Shown here: positions 23,369-35,951 of the stretch, piece by piece
Position numbering within the stretch: the stretch's first letter is position 1
Layout of the letters: every line of letters begins with the position of its first letter
From: Pegoplata infirma
Taxonomy: Eukaryota > Arthropoda > Insecta > Diptera > Anthomyiidae
Reading direction: 5' to 3'
Length of the DNA: 64,000 nt
Assembly: GCA_963921195.1 (NCBI GenBank)
Contig: OY992537.1
Span: 181,800,065 to 181,864,064 of the forward strand
Notes under the pieces: generated by a model
What the model saw: the letters and a program-made list of their open reading frames with translations, nothing else
Database searches by the model: none
Told to the model about the DNA's origin: nothing
Translations under genes and position numbers: made by a program

Positions 23369-24440
23369 CACTGAAAAAAAAGACATAACTAAATTTGAGG
23401 AAAAAATGTCTTTGAAAATTTATCATGAAATTTCCTAAAATTTAGTTAAATTTAACTAAAAAATGAGAAATTTTCTTAACTATAAGGAAAAAATTTTAGT
23501 TCATTTACTTATAATTAGTTCATATTTTTCTTTAAATGTATTTTTTAAATATTAGGAAAAAAATTCTTACTGCCAAAGAAATTTTCCACAAATCTAAGAA
23601 TCGTATCTTTATTTTTAAGACATATTTCTTAAAAAACAATTTAGTTCAAGTTTAGTTAAAATTTACTAAAAACCACATCATCGTATTTCTCTTCTTTGAA
23701 TTGAGGAAGTTTACTTCTTAGAATTTAGTTAATGACTTCTGAGAATTTAGTAAATAACTTCTTAGAATTTAGTTAAAAATTCAAAATGGCGATATCTCGA
23801 AAACTAAGCGAGATAGAGCGAAACGGATGAAATTTTCAAAAGAAAGACTACAAAGAAAAATATGGAATAGCCTAGCTCTGCATATCTGTCGGGGTCTCAA
23901 GACCCTAATTTTAGATCTAAAATTTGAAATTCCCGAGATTTTATATATCCACATATCTCGGTAAATACTGCCAACACGAGAAAACGTCCAACGGCATTTT
24001 TGTAGCTCTTGACTCGTAGAACACTTCCGCAAAATACCCGAAAGCCCTCCGATTAATAGTTTTTGAGTTATCCGGTTTTTAAGATTCTCAAGACCCTATC
24101 AGGCCCCTTATTACCGTATCTCAAAAACTAAGCAAGTTAGAGCGAAACGGACACAAGTTTTGGTTCAAAATCTATGGGGACCCTTAAAGGACCCAACGGG
24201 TTAAATGGGTCCGAACCCATGGGTCCAGGGTCTAGACCCAATCTATTTCTAAAATGTGAAGTATAATTTTTCCCATTTTCTAGTTAAAATTGGCTTAAAA
24301 TTAAATAAATTTGTTTTCCTTATTTTTGGGAAAATTATGAACTAAAACCAAGAAAAAAAATCTTTGGAGCCAAATCATTCCCTCTTTTTCTCAAAATTGA
24401 GTTAATTTTCCCAGATTTTAGTTCACTTTTTTTTTGAGTG
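23369..24440. mobile_element. CACTGAAAAA/CACTCAAAAA MITE inside the central fold-back
   Basis: Starts CACTGAAAAAAAAGAC and ends TTTTTTTTTGAGTG, flanked by TA (23367-23368 and 24441-24442). The opposite fold-back arm near 22092 has the empty site (TTTCTGTAGGGTTTG), confirming the insertion and TSD. Length 1072 bp. The interior contains GCGATATCTCGAAAACTAAG and GGACCC blocks also found in 18569-19452. Confidence 0.92.
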
Positions 24441-25283
24441 TAGTGAAATTTTATGAGGAAAATATTTGTAGAACATTTTAACCCTCTAAGTGGACGTTTT
24501 ATTAGACTTCTGTGTTTAGTTTTTGAAAAAGGACTAAAATGACCCCTTAAAATGGCAGTTAGAGGGTTAAAATTTTCTAAGAAAAGAACCGCCATAAAAT
24601 TTCACTGAAGACATAAAAACATATTTTGAAGCTCAGATGTGTTCTTATTATAGTATTTTTGACGTTTTCCAAACGCCTTTGATAAAAATATAAAAACTTC
24701 AGTGGGCTATAAAAAAGAAATCCGAACTGACTTTGCAAAACCCTTTGGTGATTTTGTTCACTTGATGGTCTACTTTCATGTGGTGTTGAAGCCATTGAGG
24801 CTCATTTTTCCTGTTGCACAGTGTTATTTGAACAGTTAATCGACCAAAATTAATCGGTTCACCGATTAACGGTTAATCGATTGAATACTCTAATATATAT
24901 AGATAGATATGTATATATATATTCCATTTATTTTTATTAATTTCAAGGTTGGCTAAATCAAGTTCAATTATCTGTCTGAAAACGCTATTAAAGGTTGTTA
25001 AAAATGTTCAACTTATATTACACTAATTAACAAAAATCGGCACAGACTTTTAGAATATATTTTCTCCTAATTATGAATTGGTTGTTAAAAAATTGAAATT
25101 GAATGGTCTTCCTTTGAGTAGAAACAGAACAAGCACGGCAGGGGAACGGTTGCCGTTGTCGGAGAATATAGGCCCAAAACATCGAAGGGGGGACGGCGAC
25201 GGCAAAAATGTTCAGTGGTGCTCACTTTTAATAAAATAAACTTAATTTTACGGAAAAAAATCCCTAAGCACATATTTAATGTA

Positions 25284-26170
25284 CACTCAAAAAAAAAAAC
25301 TATAATGTTAGCAAAAAAAGCTTGTAAACCTACAAGAAAATTAGCTGATTTTGAACCCACAATTTTCTTGGTAAATTTAGCAAAATTGTTTTGCCAAAAA
25401 TTAGTTAAGTGAAATTTTTTATATTTCAACTTAGTTCATACACATTAGAGGACCCCATGGGGCTCGGACCCGATAGGTCCAGACCCCGAAGGGCCTAGAC
25501 CTAATTGGGTTCCTTAAAAATCGTCATAGTTTTTGATCCAAAATTTGTGTCCGTTTCGCTCTACCTTGCTTAGTTTTTGAGATACGTGATTTTAGGGGAC
25601 CACTAGGGTTTTGAGAATTTAAAAACTCGATAGCTTCAAAAATATTACTCGGAGAGCTTCTGGTTATTTTGAGGTCTTGTTCTACGTGTTGAGGGCTACA
25701 AAAGTGCGTTGGGACTTTTTGTGGTGTCGGCAATACTTTCCGAGATATGAGCATTTTAAAATTTTCGGGAATGCTAACTTTTTTGGATCCAAAGTTAGGA
25801 CCCATTTGGGTCCACACATGTGAAGAGGACCGGCGATACTATGGCGAGCCCGAGAACCAAAAATGGCCTCCATTTTGCTCTATCTGGCTTAGTTTCCAAG
25901 ATAGCGCCATTTTAAGTTTTCTTAAAAAAAAAAATTACAATTTATTTATGCTAATATTAGCAAAAAAGCTTGTAAAAATTTGGTCAACTAAATTTTAAAT
26001 TTTGAAAAAAAAAATAGTTCAAATTTTGTTTAAAATTGCTAATGCGCTAAATGAAGTTTACAAGATATTTTTGCTAACATGCTAATCACAACTAAAAATT
26101 TACTAAAGGTTTGCTTACTAGCATTAGCAAAAAAAAAATTAGTAAATCTACTAATGTATTATTTTGAGTG
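25284..26170. mobile_element. CACTCAAAA-family MITE, ancestral insertion (right copy)
   Basis: Mirror copy of 18569-19452 (887 and 884 bp). Flanked by TA (25282-25283 and 26171-26172). The two copies differ by only a few bases and small indels, for example CCCGAAGGGCC on the right against CCCATCGGGG on the left. Confidence 0.9.
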
Positions 26171-26589
26171 TAATTAAGTTGGCACTACTGTACGTTTGTT
26201 ACACCATTGTGATTGAAAAAATAAAAATTTGTGGTGAAAATGCGGCAACGCTGCGGTATGAGGAATGGAAAAACAAGAGATTCGCAGAGAAAATAAAATA
26301 AATTTTAATTTTTTGCCGTGCCGGTCACAGTTTTTAACTGTCAAATCGTATGGAAAAAGTCGCGTTCTGTTCACACTCTTAGACATGTCTCTTTAAGCTT
26401 TTTCAAGCACCCAAAAATAATAAAACGTTCCATTATTATGAATGTACACAGAAAAAAATATGGAGGAAACAAATTTTTTAATTGACGCAATTAAAAATTT
26501 ACTTTTAAAATTTTAAAAACAATTTAAGTAAATAATTTAATAAAAATTTAATAGTTTTTTTAATTTTTTTTATTTTTTTTTTTGTATGT
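26171..26589. other. Low-repeat, GC-richer segment (right copy)
   Basis: Mirror of 18148-18568. The GC-richer part (26174-26394) is essentially unchanged between the arms, whereas poly(A) tracts vary. No recognised gene. Confidence 0.35.
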
Positions 26590-26851
26590 ACCCGAGTAAA
26601 AATTTTAATATGGCGTCACATAAAATTATATAACGTTTGATCTGTCCTCGAATACAATTAGATATAATTTTATCCCAAAAATGGTGGATAGAATTGCATT
26701 AAATTGGATTTATTAATATCTTATTTTATTCATTTGTATATAGTTTGATAAAATTTTGTCCGAAATTTGTCTCTATCCAATGGCATCAAATTATATGTGA
26801 TTGGATACAATAAGATCCAATTATATCTAATTGTATAAAATTTTATCGGGT
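26590..26851. mobile_element. ACCCGA...TCGGGT hairpin MITE (right copy)
   Basis: Mirror of 17886-18147, the same length, shared by both arms. Confidence 0.65.
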
Positions 26852-29800
26852 TATAGTGATTTTTTTTTGGTTGAAATAACATACATCACAGGTCAACGAT
26901 ACATACACCAAATAAAGTTTGTGTACGCTTCGAACCAGAAGATGTAGTTTATCAAACTGTAAAAATACTTGCAAAAATTTTTAAACTGTAAAAAAAACTT
27001 AGAAAAATTTCAAACTGTAAAAAATCTTAGAACAATTTCAAACTGTAAAAAAACTTTTTTTTTTAACATATATGGTTATATCGTCCATTCCATGAGACAT
27101 TTTAAAAAATCTGACCGAGGGTCTTCCGATTTTTGTTATTTTTTTCATACAGATACTCTATGGCCAATTTCAAATTTCATCCATCAGATCGAAAATATTC
27201 AAAAAAACTCGCGATTTTATTCACGATTTTCGTTTTTAAAAAGTAAAAAAATTGCAAAATCTGTGTAACTTTGAGCAGCCGTATTTCCTAAACTACTTAT
27301 CGCATTTTAACAATCTATAGCGCATATGAATGGTATGTAAGTCTATTTTAATATATTATAAACTGAAAAATTATCGGTGGTTTAAAAGTGCATTTTATAT
27401 GCAAATGCAGCTTTGAAGTGCATTTTGCGAAACTTTTACCCTTTTTAATTTTTTTTAATTAGCATATTTGGAAAATTTAGAATTTTTGCTACCAAAAAAT
27501 GTTTTCATTACAATGGACCGATAATCTATGCTATTTTTAATATTTTTTTTTAAAAAATACTTCCTTAAGATTCCCTTATAAAAATTTTTATTTTTTAAAT
27601 TATACCAAAATCATGTAAAAAGACATGATTTTAAACCGTTATATTTTCAAAAGTACGAATCGTATCTTATTGTTGTTATGCACATTAGAAAGGTATTTTT
27701 GTTTTTTTTTTGCATATAATAACCCCAAAAATGTTGGTGTTTCACAAATGCATTTTAAATGCAAATGCAGTTTTGAAGTGCATTTTTCAAAACTTTTTCC
27801 CCTTTGTATTTTTTTTAATTATCAATTTTTACTGCAAAATAATGTCCACCTAATAATGGACCCACTGTGTGCGCTATTTTTTAGAATTTTTTAAAAAATC
27901 ATGTAATTTCAGATTTTTTTTGGTTTAATTTAAAATATTAAAATTTGTTTTAAGGAAATTTTTAAAATTTCTTTAAAAATAGCACACACAGTGGGTCCAT
28001 TATAAGGAGGACATTATTTTGTAGTAAAAATTGTAAAATTTTCGAATATGATAATTAAAAAAAATTCAAAGGGGAAAAACTTTTAAAAATGCACTTCAAA
28101 ACTGCATTTGCATTTAAAATGCATTTGTGAAACACCAACATTTTTGGGGTCATTATATGCAAGAAATGGACAAAAATACCTTTCTTCACTAAAAAAGTCA
28201 AAAAAATGCAAAATCTGTGTAACTTTGAGCAGCTGTATTTCCTAAACTACTAATCGCATTTTAACAATCTATAGCGCATACGAATAGTATGTAAGTCTAT
28301 TTTAATATCTAATATACTGAAAAAATATTGGTGGTTCAAAAGTGCATTTTATATGCAAATGCAGTTTTGAAGTGCATTTTGCGAAACTTTTACTCCTTTT
28401 AATTTTTTTTTAATGAGCATATTTGGAAAATTTAGAATTTTTGCTACAAAAAAATGTTTTCATTACAATGGACCGAGAATGTTTGCTATTTTTAATATTT
28501 TTTTTTAAAAAATACTTCCTTAAGTTTCCCTTACAAAAATTTTTATTTTTTAAATTATACCAATATCATGTAAAAAGACATGTTTTTAAGCCGTTATATT
28601 TTCAAAAGTACTAATCGTATATTAATGCTTTTATGCACATTGGAAAGTTATTTTTGTCTATTTTTTGCATATAATGATCGCAAAAATTTTGGTGTTTCGA
28701 AAATGCATTTTAAATGCAAATGCAGTTTTGAAGTGCATTTTTCAAAACTATTACCCCTTTGATTTTTTTTAATTATCATATTCGAAAAGTTTACAATTTT
28801 TACTACAAAATAATGTCCTCCTAATAATGGACCCACAGTGTGTGCTATTTTTTAGAATTTTTTAAAAAAACTTGTAATTTCAGATTTTTTTTGGTTTAAT
28901 TTAAAATATTAAAATTTGTTTCAAGGAAATTTTTAAAATTTCTTTAAAAATAGCACACACACAGTGGGTCCATTATTAGGAGGACTTTATTTTGTACTAA
29001 AAATTGTAAACTTTTCGAATATGATAATTAAAAAAAATTCAAAGGGGTGAAAGTTTTGAAAAATGCACTTCGAAACTGCATTTGCATTCAAAATGCATTT
29101 TTGAAACACCAACATTTTTTCGGTCAATAAATGCAAAAAATGAACAAAAATACCTTTCGAATGTGCATAAAAACAATAAGATACGATTAGTACTTTCGAA
29201 AATATAACGTTTTAAAAACATATCTTTTTACATGATTTTGGTATAATTTAAAAAATAAAAATGTTTATAAGGGAAACTTAAGGAAGTATTTTTTTAAAAA
29301 ATTATTAAAAATAGCATACATTCTCGGTCCATTGTCATGAAGACATTTTTTTGTAGCAAAAATTCTAAATTTTCCAAATATGCTAATTAAAAAAAATGCA
29401 AAATGCACTTCAAAACTGCATTTGCATATAAAATGCACTTTTAAACCACCGATATTTTTTCAGTTTATTAGATATTAAAATAGACTTACATACCATTCGT
29501 ATGAGCTATAGATTGTTAAAATGCGATAAGTAGTTTAGAAAATACAGCTGCTCAAAGTTACACAGATTTTGCATTTTTTTTACTTTTTTAAAAAACGAAA
29601 ATCGTGAATTAAATCGCGAGTTTTTCGAATATTTTCGATCTGATGGATGAAATTTGAAATTGGCTCCATAGAGTATTTGTATAAAAAAAATAGTAAAAAT
29701 CCGAAGACCCTCGGTAAAAAAATGCCTAAAATCACCAAATGTCTCGTGGAATGGACGATATATAGAAGATAGATATAAACGATTTAATAGTATTGAGTAA

Positions 29801-30753
29801 ATTTTCAATAAAAAATTATTAGATGCTTACTAAAAAATTTACTCAAAATTTATCAATTTATTTTTTTAAAAAGTTTAAAAAACTTTCAAAAAAAAAATAT
29901 TTTTTCAAACTTTATGTCTTAAAGACATAGGAAAATTTCATAAAGATGATTTCAAACTTTCATATACATATCAGCAATTCCACGAGAAACCGAAAAAAAT
30001 CTGACCAAGGGCCTTTGAAATTTTCCAATATTTTGCAAACACAAGCTCTATGGAGACATTTAAAGATATCATTTATCAGATCCAAAGAATTTAAAAAATT
30101 CGCGATTTTATTCGCGATTTTCGAAAAAGTCAAAAATATGCTAAATCTGTGTAACTATGAACAGCTATACATTTCTAAGTACTTATTGCATTTTTATGAA
30201 ATAAAGCGCAAAATGATGGTACGTTAGTTTTTTTTTTATATTTATAAATATCGAAAAAGTTGATGGTTTAAAAGTGCATTTTAAATGCAAATGCAAATTT
30301 TAAGTGCATTTTGCAAAACTTTTATCCCTTTTGATTTTTTTTTTAAATATAATAATTATTTTCTTTATTATTTTTACTACAGAAAAGTGTCCTCCGAACT
30401 TTGTGCACCATAAGTGCACTATTTTTAATATTTTTTTTTAAAAAAAGGTTACCCAGTTTTCCCATATAAAAATTTGCATTTTTTAAATTATACGAAAAAC
30501 ATGTAAAATTGGTGTAACTTTGAACAGTTATATATTCTTAAGTACTTGTCGTATCTTATTGATCTAAGGCAAATTCAAGTGGTACGATTGTCTATTTTCT
30601 TTTTTTTTAATAAACGCAAAAATATTGGCTGCTCAGAAGTGCACTTTAAATGCAAATGCAGTCTTAAAATGCATTTTTGCAAACTTTTTTTTTAAGTTAT
30701 TTTTCCGAACTTACGATATTTGCAAAATATGTCATTTTTTTCATATAAATAAG
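26852..30753. repeat. ATGCAAAT module block (right copy)
   Basis: Mirror of 13164-17885 without the left-arm MITE. Octamer modules lie near 27402, 27760, 28105, 28363, 28717, 29078, 29418, 30285 and 30651 in mixed orientation. The secondary palindrome axis is near 28.4 kb. No coding sequence. Confidence 0.85.
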
Positions 30754-30935
30754 TACACTCAAAATTTTTTTTTTGTAAAATTACAAGTAAAAGGTCTTGT
30801 AATTCTATTTTATTAATATTTTTCTCTTTTTACAAAAATTCTTGTATTTTTTAAAAAACGAAAACTACAGTTTGCCTTGTACTTTTATTATTATATGTTG
30901 GTAAATTTACAAAAAAATTAATTATTTTACAAATT

Positions 30936-31534
30936 AACAAGTAAAAAAGTTAAATTCGGCCTTGCCGAATGTAGTGATACCCTCCAAAATTTCAAAAAGA
31001 TTATTGCAAAAAACTTTATTTAAAAGAAAATTACTTTTGAAAAAAAAAAAATTAAAAAAAAAAAATTTTGGTAAAAAAAAAATCTGCAATTTTTGTCATT
31101 TTTTGTCAAAAAAATATGTTCGTACTTGTTTTAATACCATTTGGTGTTCAATTATGTTCACATATGTCAACCAGAAGTCGAATTAAAGCATTTTGTATTT
31201 TTAGGTTATGTTGAATGTACTGAAATTATTGAGGTGTGCTTACATTTTCGTACATAACTTTTGAACCGCTGAACCAATATCGCTCAAATGCAATACCAAA
31301 CTTCTCGGGAGAACTTCCAATAAATATCTTAAGTTTCAGTCATCTCTGTGCAATATTTTGTCCGTGATAGCATTTTCCATAGACAGACAGACGGACATCG
31401 CTAGAATGTCTTAAAATCGATCGGGCATCATGAATATGTATACTTTATGGGGTCCCAGACCGATATTTCGATGAGTAACAAACGGAATGACAAACTTATA
31501 TTTATATACCCTCTATCACTAAGTGGAGGGTATA
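30936..31534 (-). mobile_element. mini-me element, right arm only
   Basis: On the plus strand it opens with AACAAGTAAAAAAGTTAAAT and the hairpin ATTCGGCCTTGCCGAAT, and closes with ACCCTCTATCACTAAGTGG and GGAGGGTATA. A short GACA/GGAC tract lies at 31380-31397. The left arm near 12960 has the empty site (TTTAATTTGTAAAATAATT), so both borders can be placed within a few bases. No clear TSD, as expected for Helitron-class elements. Confidence 0.85.
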
Positions 31535-32122
31535 AAAAAATATTACAAGGTGTTTAGTTTTTTTACACAACTCTAATTGTACAACAACATTTTATTTGAT
31601 GGTATTTAGTCGTTTCACAAAAAAAATTTAATTAAACAAAAAATTTGTATTGAAAAGTACAAAATTCCAAGGTAATTTTACAAAACTTATTTTATTACGA
31701 AAACTTATGTTGTTCAAACAAAAATGTAATTATGCAACAAAACTTTCTAACTCCAGATTTTTTTTTTGCGTTTTGTAGTAAAAAATTTTGTTAAAAATCA
31801 TTTTTTATAAATAAAAAATTTCATGAAAAAAATTTTGAAAATTTTATAAGTTTCAGATACAATTAGTAAAATACCACAATTTTTATGTTCTAGTTTTTTT
31901 TGTATTTTTACCATTATTTGGTAAATTTACCATATTTTTTTGGTAATTTTTTTTTTAAATCTGGCAACTAAAATGTCAATAAAAAGCTGCCAATTATGAA
32001 AAATTAAGTTTTTCTTATTTTAAAAGGTACTTAAACATCCAATATACAATAGCCAAAGATTTTTTTTCTAATTTTTTAAAAATACTTGCAAAAATAATTA
32101 AAAACTCGAAAAAAAATTGTTA

Positions 32123-32609
32123 CCCAGCAAAAACATGGTAATGAGTTGTGAAAAGTAATCATTACCAAGTACATTATTCATAATGAGTACCCATTAACAT
32201 TAACATTATTTTAAGCCCCAAAGTAACTGCTTCTCAGTAATATGTTATAAAAGCACCTCTAAGTAATAATATATTCTTGCACTTGCAGTTTTTAACCTTT
32301 ACAATTCAATTAACTTAAAAAGTACTTAAAAACTTAATAAAAATTACGCAATTTTTAAGTTTTAGTAAAAACAAGTTAAATTTTAAAAGGTTAAATTAAC
32401 TAATTATTTTACTTCTTATTGGTAATGGGTTTTTGCTCCTTATTTGTAATCCGAGACAGTAACTACTTATTTATCTACATACTCTTCACTAGTTATTTTT
32501 GTCTCACGCCCTTGTTAAAATAATTAGTGTTTCATTCAATAAGTAACTACTTATTAGCATCTGTTTCGGATTACAAAACCCATTACTAGTAATGCCAATT
32601 TTTGCTGGG
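32123..32609. mobile_element. CCCAGCAAAAA MITE, 487 bp, right arm only
   Basis: Starts CCCAGCAAAAACATGGTAAT and ends AATTTTTGCTGGG, flanked by TA (32121-32122 and 32610-32611). The interior is a loose palindrome of AAGTAACTACTTATT and GGTAATGGG motifs. The mirrored left site near 12360 lacks it. The TA TSD suggests Tc1/mariner-type mobilisation. Confidence 0.85.
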
Positions 32610-33051
32610 TATTTTTTAACTAGTTTTTCCTGAATATATAAGAAATTTCTTGTGTAGCCTCCTTCGCAATTATACTCTAAAAAGTTTGTTAAAAGTGTTC
32701 AAGTGAAAAAAATCTTTTCAGGTTGTTGAAATGCTACTCCAGCTGCCGAAGAAGGAAAAATAAGATGCACCAATGAAAAAAAAACCTTTAAATTTACAAA
32801 ACAAATATGTAAATAAACCAATTTTTTTGTAAATTTACAAAACAAATATGAAAATTTAAAAAACAAAATTGTATACTTACTGAAAAAAGTTGTAATTTAA
32901 CAAAAATTAAGTAGAAAATACAAAAATAATATTGTAAATTTACAAATTATTTGGTTAAACTGTTTTAACGGCAAAAAATAAGAAATAGTGTTATATTTAC
33001 AATAAAAATTGTAAATTTACCACTATTAATTGTAAATATACAAGTTTTGAG

Positions 33052-33720
33052 TATACCCTCCAACTACAGTATGGGGGTATACTCACTTTGTCATTCCGTG
33101 TGTAACGCATCGAAATATCGGTCTACGACCCCATAAAGTATATATATTATTGATCAGTGATCGATTCTAAGACATTCTTACGATGTCCGTCTGTCCGTCC
33201 GTCCGTCCGTCCGTCTGTGGAAGACACGATACAGTCCAAAATAAAAGTGCTAGACTCCTGAAATTTGGCACATATAGTATATGTCTTATGTTCATACGAT
33301 GGTTAAGTTCGGAAATGGGCAAAATCGGACCAGGGAGGAAAAAGTTCCCACTGGACGAAGTAAACCAACCCATGAAAAAAGGTAACCTTTTATAGGTTTT
33401 ATTGTATTTTTGTTAAACAAATGAAACATTTTAATGCTTAAAAAAGTTCAAAGTTTTGGACTTGGATACAGGGGATTTGAAAACTACTTTTTTTTTGTCC
33501 GCCCCCTTTTTTGTGGGCGTGGATATTAGCAAATAATTTATATAATTATGAAATTGTATATCTTTTGTACAAAAAGCATAGTAATTAAATTTGAAAACAT
33601 TTTTGACCAGAGAGAAGGAGTTCCCAAGGCCCCCCCTCAAAAAAACGTCCCTGCAATTTTTTTAAATTTTGTTCTTAGCGTTGGAGGGTATACAAGATTC
33701 GGCACAGCCAAATAATTTGT
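33052..33720 (+). mobile_element. mini-me element, right arm only
   Basis: Starts TATACCCTCCAACTACAGTA, followed by the TCATTCCGTGTGTAACGCAT block, the core GTATATATATTATTGATCAG and a (GTCC)n tract (33185-33222). The tail ends with GGAGGGTATACAAGATTCGG and CACAGCC. The 3' stem-loop has one mismatched half (CAAATAATT instead of GAATTTAAC). Confidence 0.82.
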
Positions 33721-34614
33721 TAATCTTCAATTTATTTGATTCATTTTCTATTTTTTCTTTGTAAAATAACAACCTTTTTCTGTAAGTTTACAATTTTTTT
33801 TTTATAAATTTACCAAATTTTGTGTTAAATCAATTTACAAATTATCCCCGTAACATTACGGGGATTTTTGCTAGAACATATTTTACAAAACCTGCCCCGT
33901 AAAATTACGGGGATTTTATGTCATTTTACAAACTTTTTTTTTTGAGTGTATCCTTAGCAGTGCCATTTTCCGGCTAGATTTAGCTCCTTTTGAACTCGTT
34001 TAGCCTGAGAAAAAGGCATTAACCGTTTTTTTAGCCATTTTCGAAGCTATTTTAGCAGTTTTTTAGCCATTTTTGAGTTTTCGTTTAAAAATTATTTTTA
34101 GTGTGTTTTTTATACTAAAATAAACAATTTATTGGTTTTTTACTTGTATAGATCGATCACAGACTCTAATACTATTTGTTATAAAGGTTTAAGTTTTAAA
34201 AATGTAGGAGAAATTTTAATTTCTAAAAATTACAGACGTTTCTGGTATTCCCATTCCGGTTTCAAAGACTTTAGTTATGTGTTATCATCAGCAGGATTGT
34301 TGGTTTGTATCGTTAGTAGGTTAGTAGTTTTTTTCAATTTCTCTGTCTTTTAAAAATACGCTCAAAACTCAACTTCAAGGCTGATTGCTGAATCTTGGAA
34401 TATATATTTTTGGAATTCTTCTGGTCAGGTTTCAGCAATAACGGTAAAAAGTTTCACCTCGAATTCACGGGTTAAAAAATATTTTTTTGTAGTTAACATT
34501 TTTATATAGCATTTTCTAAAAAAATATTTAACCCTCTAACCGGCCATTTTTGTTTTTCAATAAAAAAAATATTTCTTAGGTAATTTGTGCACGGAAATTC
34601 CATTTCTGTACTCA

Positions 34615-35202
34615 CAAGGGAAGTATCTCAACCCTTATGAACCGATTTGCCTGAAACTTAAAATATATATAAATGAGACGATTTTAAGGTTGGGGTGTCT
34701 CGGCTTTTCGGCCATATCCGTGTTTCAAAATTTCGTTGTTCCCTTATGAAACCATATGGACCTCCGGGAAAATTTCGATAACTCACGAACTAACAGGAAT
34801 ATCCTCTAGAGCAAAAATACGTGTCGACTTAAATTTAATAAAGATTATTTCGTATTCATATGGACATCGTAGCTCTATGTCTTCATATAAATACCCCCAA
34901 AAGTTTTCACATTTTCATAAAAAAAGTATTTAACGAAGCCAAACTTTTACAAGGTTATGCCACCGTTAGATAGGCATTAAAAAAACCTTTCTTCTCATAT
35001 GTAAACATCATATAGTTTCTTAGAAAGAAATGGCTGAAAAATCAAAAAAACGGTTTTTTCGCCATTTTTTGACCCATGTTTTGAACTCCTAAATCCCCGA
35101 TATGGCCGATAAGCCGAGACACCCCAACCTTAGAATTGTCTCTTTTATATATATTTTACGTTTCATGCAAATCGGTTCATAAGGGTTGAGATACTTCCCT
35201 TG
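34615..35202. mobile_element. Harbinger-like MITE, 588 bp, right arm only
   Basis: The ends CAAGGGAAGTATCTCAACCC and GGGTTGAGATACTTCCCTTG are flanked by TCA (34612-34614 and 35203-35205). The left arm near 11126 has the empty site with a single copy (ATATTTCTGAGTACAG on that strand), confirming a 3 bp TNA TSD as in PIF/Harbinger. The TIRs extend well inward and include GGTTGGGGTGTCTCGGC and its complement. The interior is related to 44587-45927 and 47305-47597. Confidence 0.9.
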
Positions 35203-35396
35203 TCAGAAATATCAAAAACTTAGCGGTTTTCCGTCCAGATGAAATTGTTGGTACCTAGAGGCGGTCTTGCCAAGTAACGGATAAAAAAATATATAAAAGT
35301 TACTTTAAAAATTTCATTTTTTTTAACAATTTTTGTTAACAAATATTTTTTGAGTGCATTTTTTGTTTTCATATAAAAAATAAAGATAGCAATATA

Positions 35397-35951
35397 AACA
35401 AGTAAAAAAGTTAAATTCGGCCTTGCCGAATGTAGTGATACCCTCCACAATTTCTAAAAGATTATTGCAAAAAATTTTATTTAAAAGGAAATTACTTTTG
35501 GAATAAAAAAAATTTGAAAAAAAAATTCCGCGAGAAAAAAAAATTGTTAAAAAATAAATCCGCGATTTTTTTCTTTTTTTGTCAAAACATATGTTCGTAC
35601 TTGTTTAAATACCATTTCGTGTTCTATAATGTTCACATATGTCAACCAGCAGCCGAATTAAAGCATTTTGTATTTTTAGGTTATGTTGAATGTACTAAAA
35701 TTTTTGAGGTGTCCTAACATTTTCGTTCATAACTTTTGAACCGCTGAACCGATGTCGCTCAAATGCAATATCAAACTTCTCGGGAGAACTCCCAATAAAT
35801 ATATTAAGTTTCAGTCATCTCCATGTAATAGTTTGGCCGTGATCACATTTTCCACAGACAGACAGACAGACAGACAGATATTTCGATGAGTTATAAACGG
35901 AATGACAAACTTATATATACCCTCTATCACTAAGTGGAGGGTATAAAAATT
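35397..35951 (-). mobile_element. mini-me element, shared by both arms (right copy)
   Basis: AACAAGTAAAAAAGTTAAAT, hairpin ATTCGGCCTTGCCGAAT, GACA tract (35858-35880) and ACCCTCTATCACTAAGTGG. Partner of the truncated left copy 10532-10992; this copy keeps the 3' stem-loop. Confidence 0.8.

Larger units (their letters stand above)
21704..24823. mobile_element. CACTGTGC fold-back element at the axis of the giant palindrome
   Basis: Starts CACTGTGCAACA and ends TGTTGCACAGTG, flanked by TTA on both sides (21701-21703 and 24824-24826). Its arms (21704-22505 and 22931-24823, the latter with a 1.07 kb MITE) are inverted repeats of about 0.8 kb, joined by a mini-me fragment. They contain repeated AACCCTCTAA...TTAGAGGGTTAA modules next to AATTTTACTAGGG and TTTCTGCATCAAA. 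It has its own TSD and non-mirrored flanks, so it is a transposon insertion rather than simply the turn of the palindrome. Non-coding. Confidence 0.75.
30756..33948. mobile_element. CACTCAAAA-type element, ancestral insertion (right copy) with nested insertions
   Basis: Starts CACTCAAAATTTTTTTTTTG and ends TTTTTTTTTTTTGAGTG, flanked by TA (30754-30755 and 33949-33950). It contains two mini-me copies (30936-31534 and 33052-33720) and a CCCAGCAAAAA MITE (32123-32609). Removing these leaves sequence collinear with the left copy at 11768-13161. The 33840-33915 part has a CCCCGTAAxATTACGGGG motif. Confidence 0.78.

Noticed and set aside
17469..27268. Pairs of identical open frames on opposite strands (for example 17469-17768 and 26969-27268; 18741-18992 and 25747-25998)
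   Set aside because: They are the same noncoding repeat read in the two arms of the palindrome. They are low-complexity (K/F/N/I-rich), without motifs, and fall inside MITEs or satellite-like modules.
33167..33395. Overlapping frames on both strands with SVCPSVRPSV-type repeats
   Set aside because: They are the (GTCC)n microsatellite of mini-me translated, not a protein.
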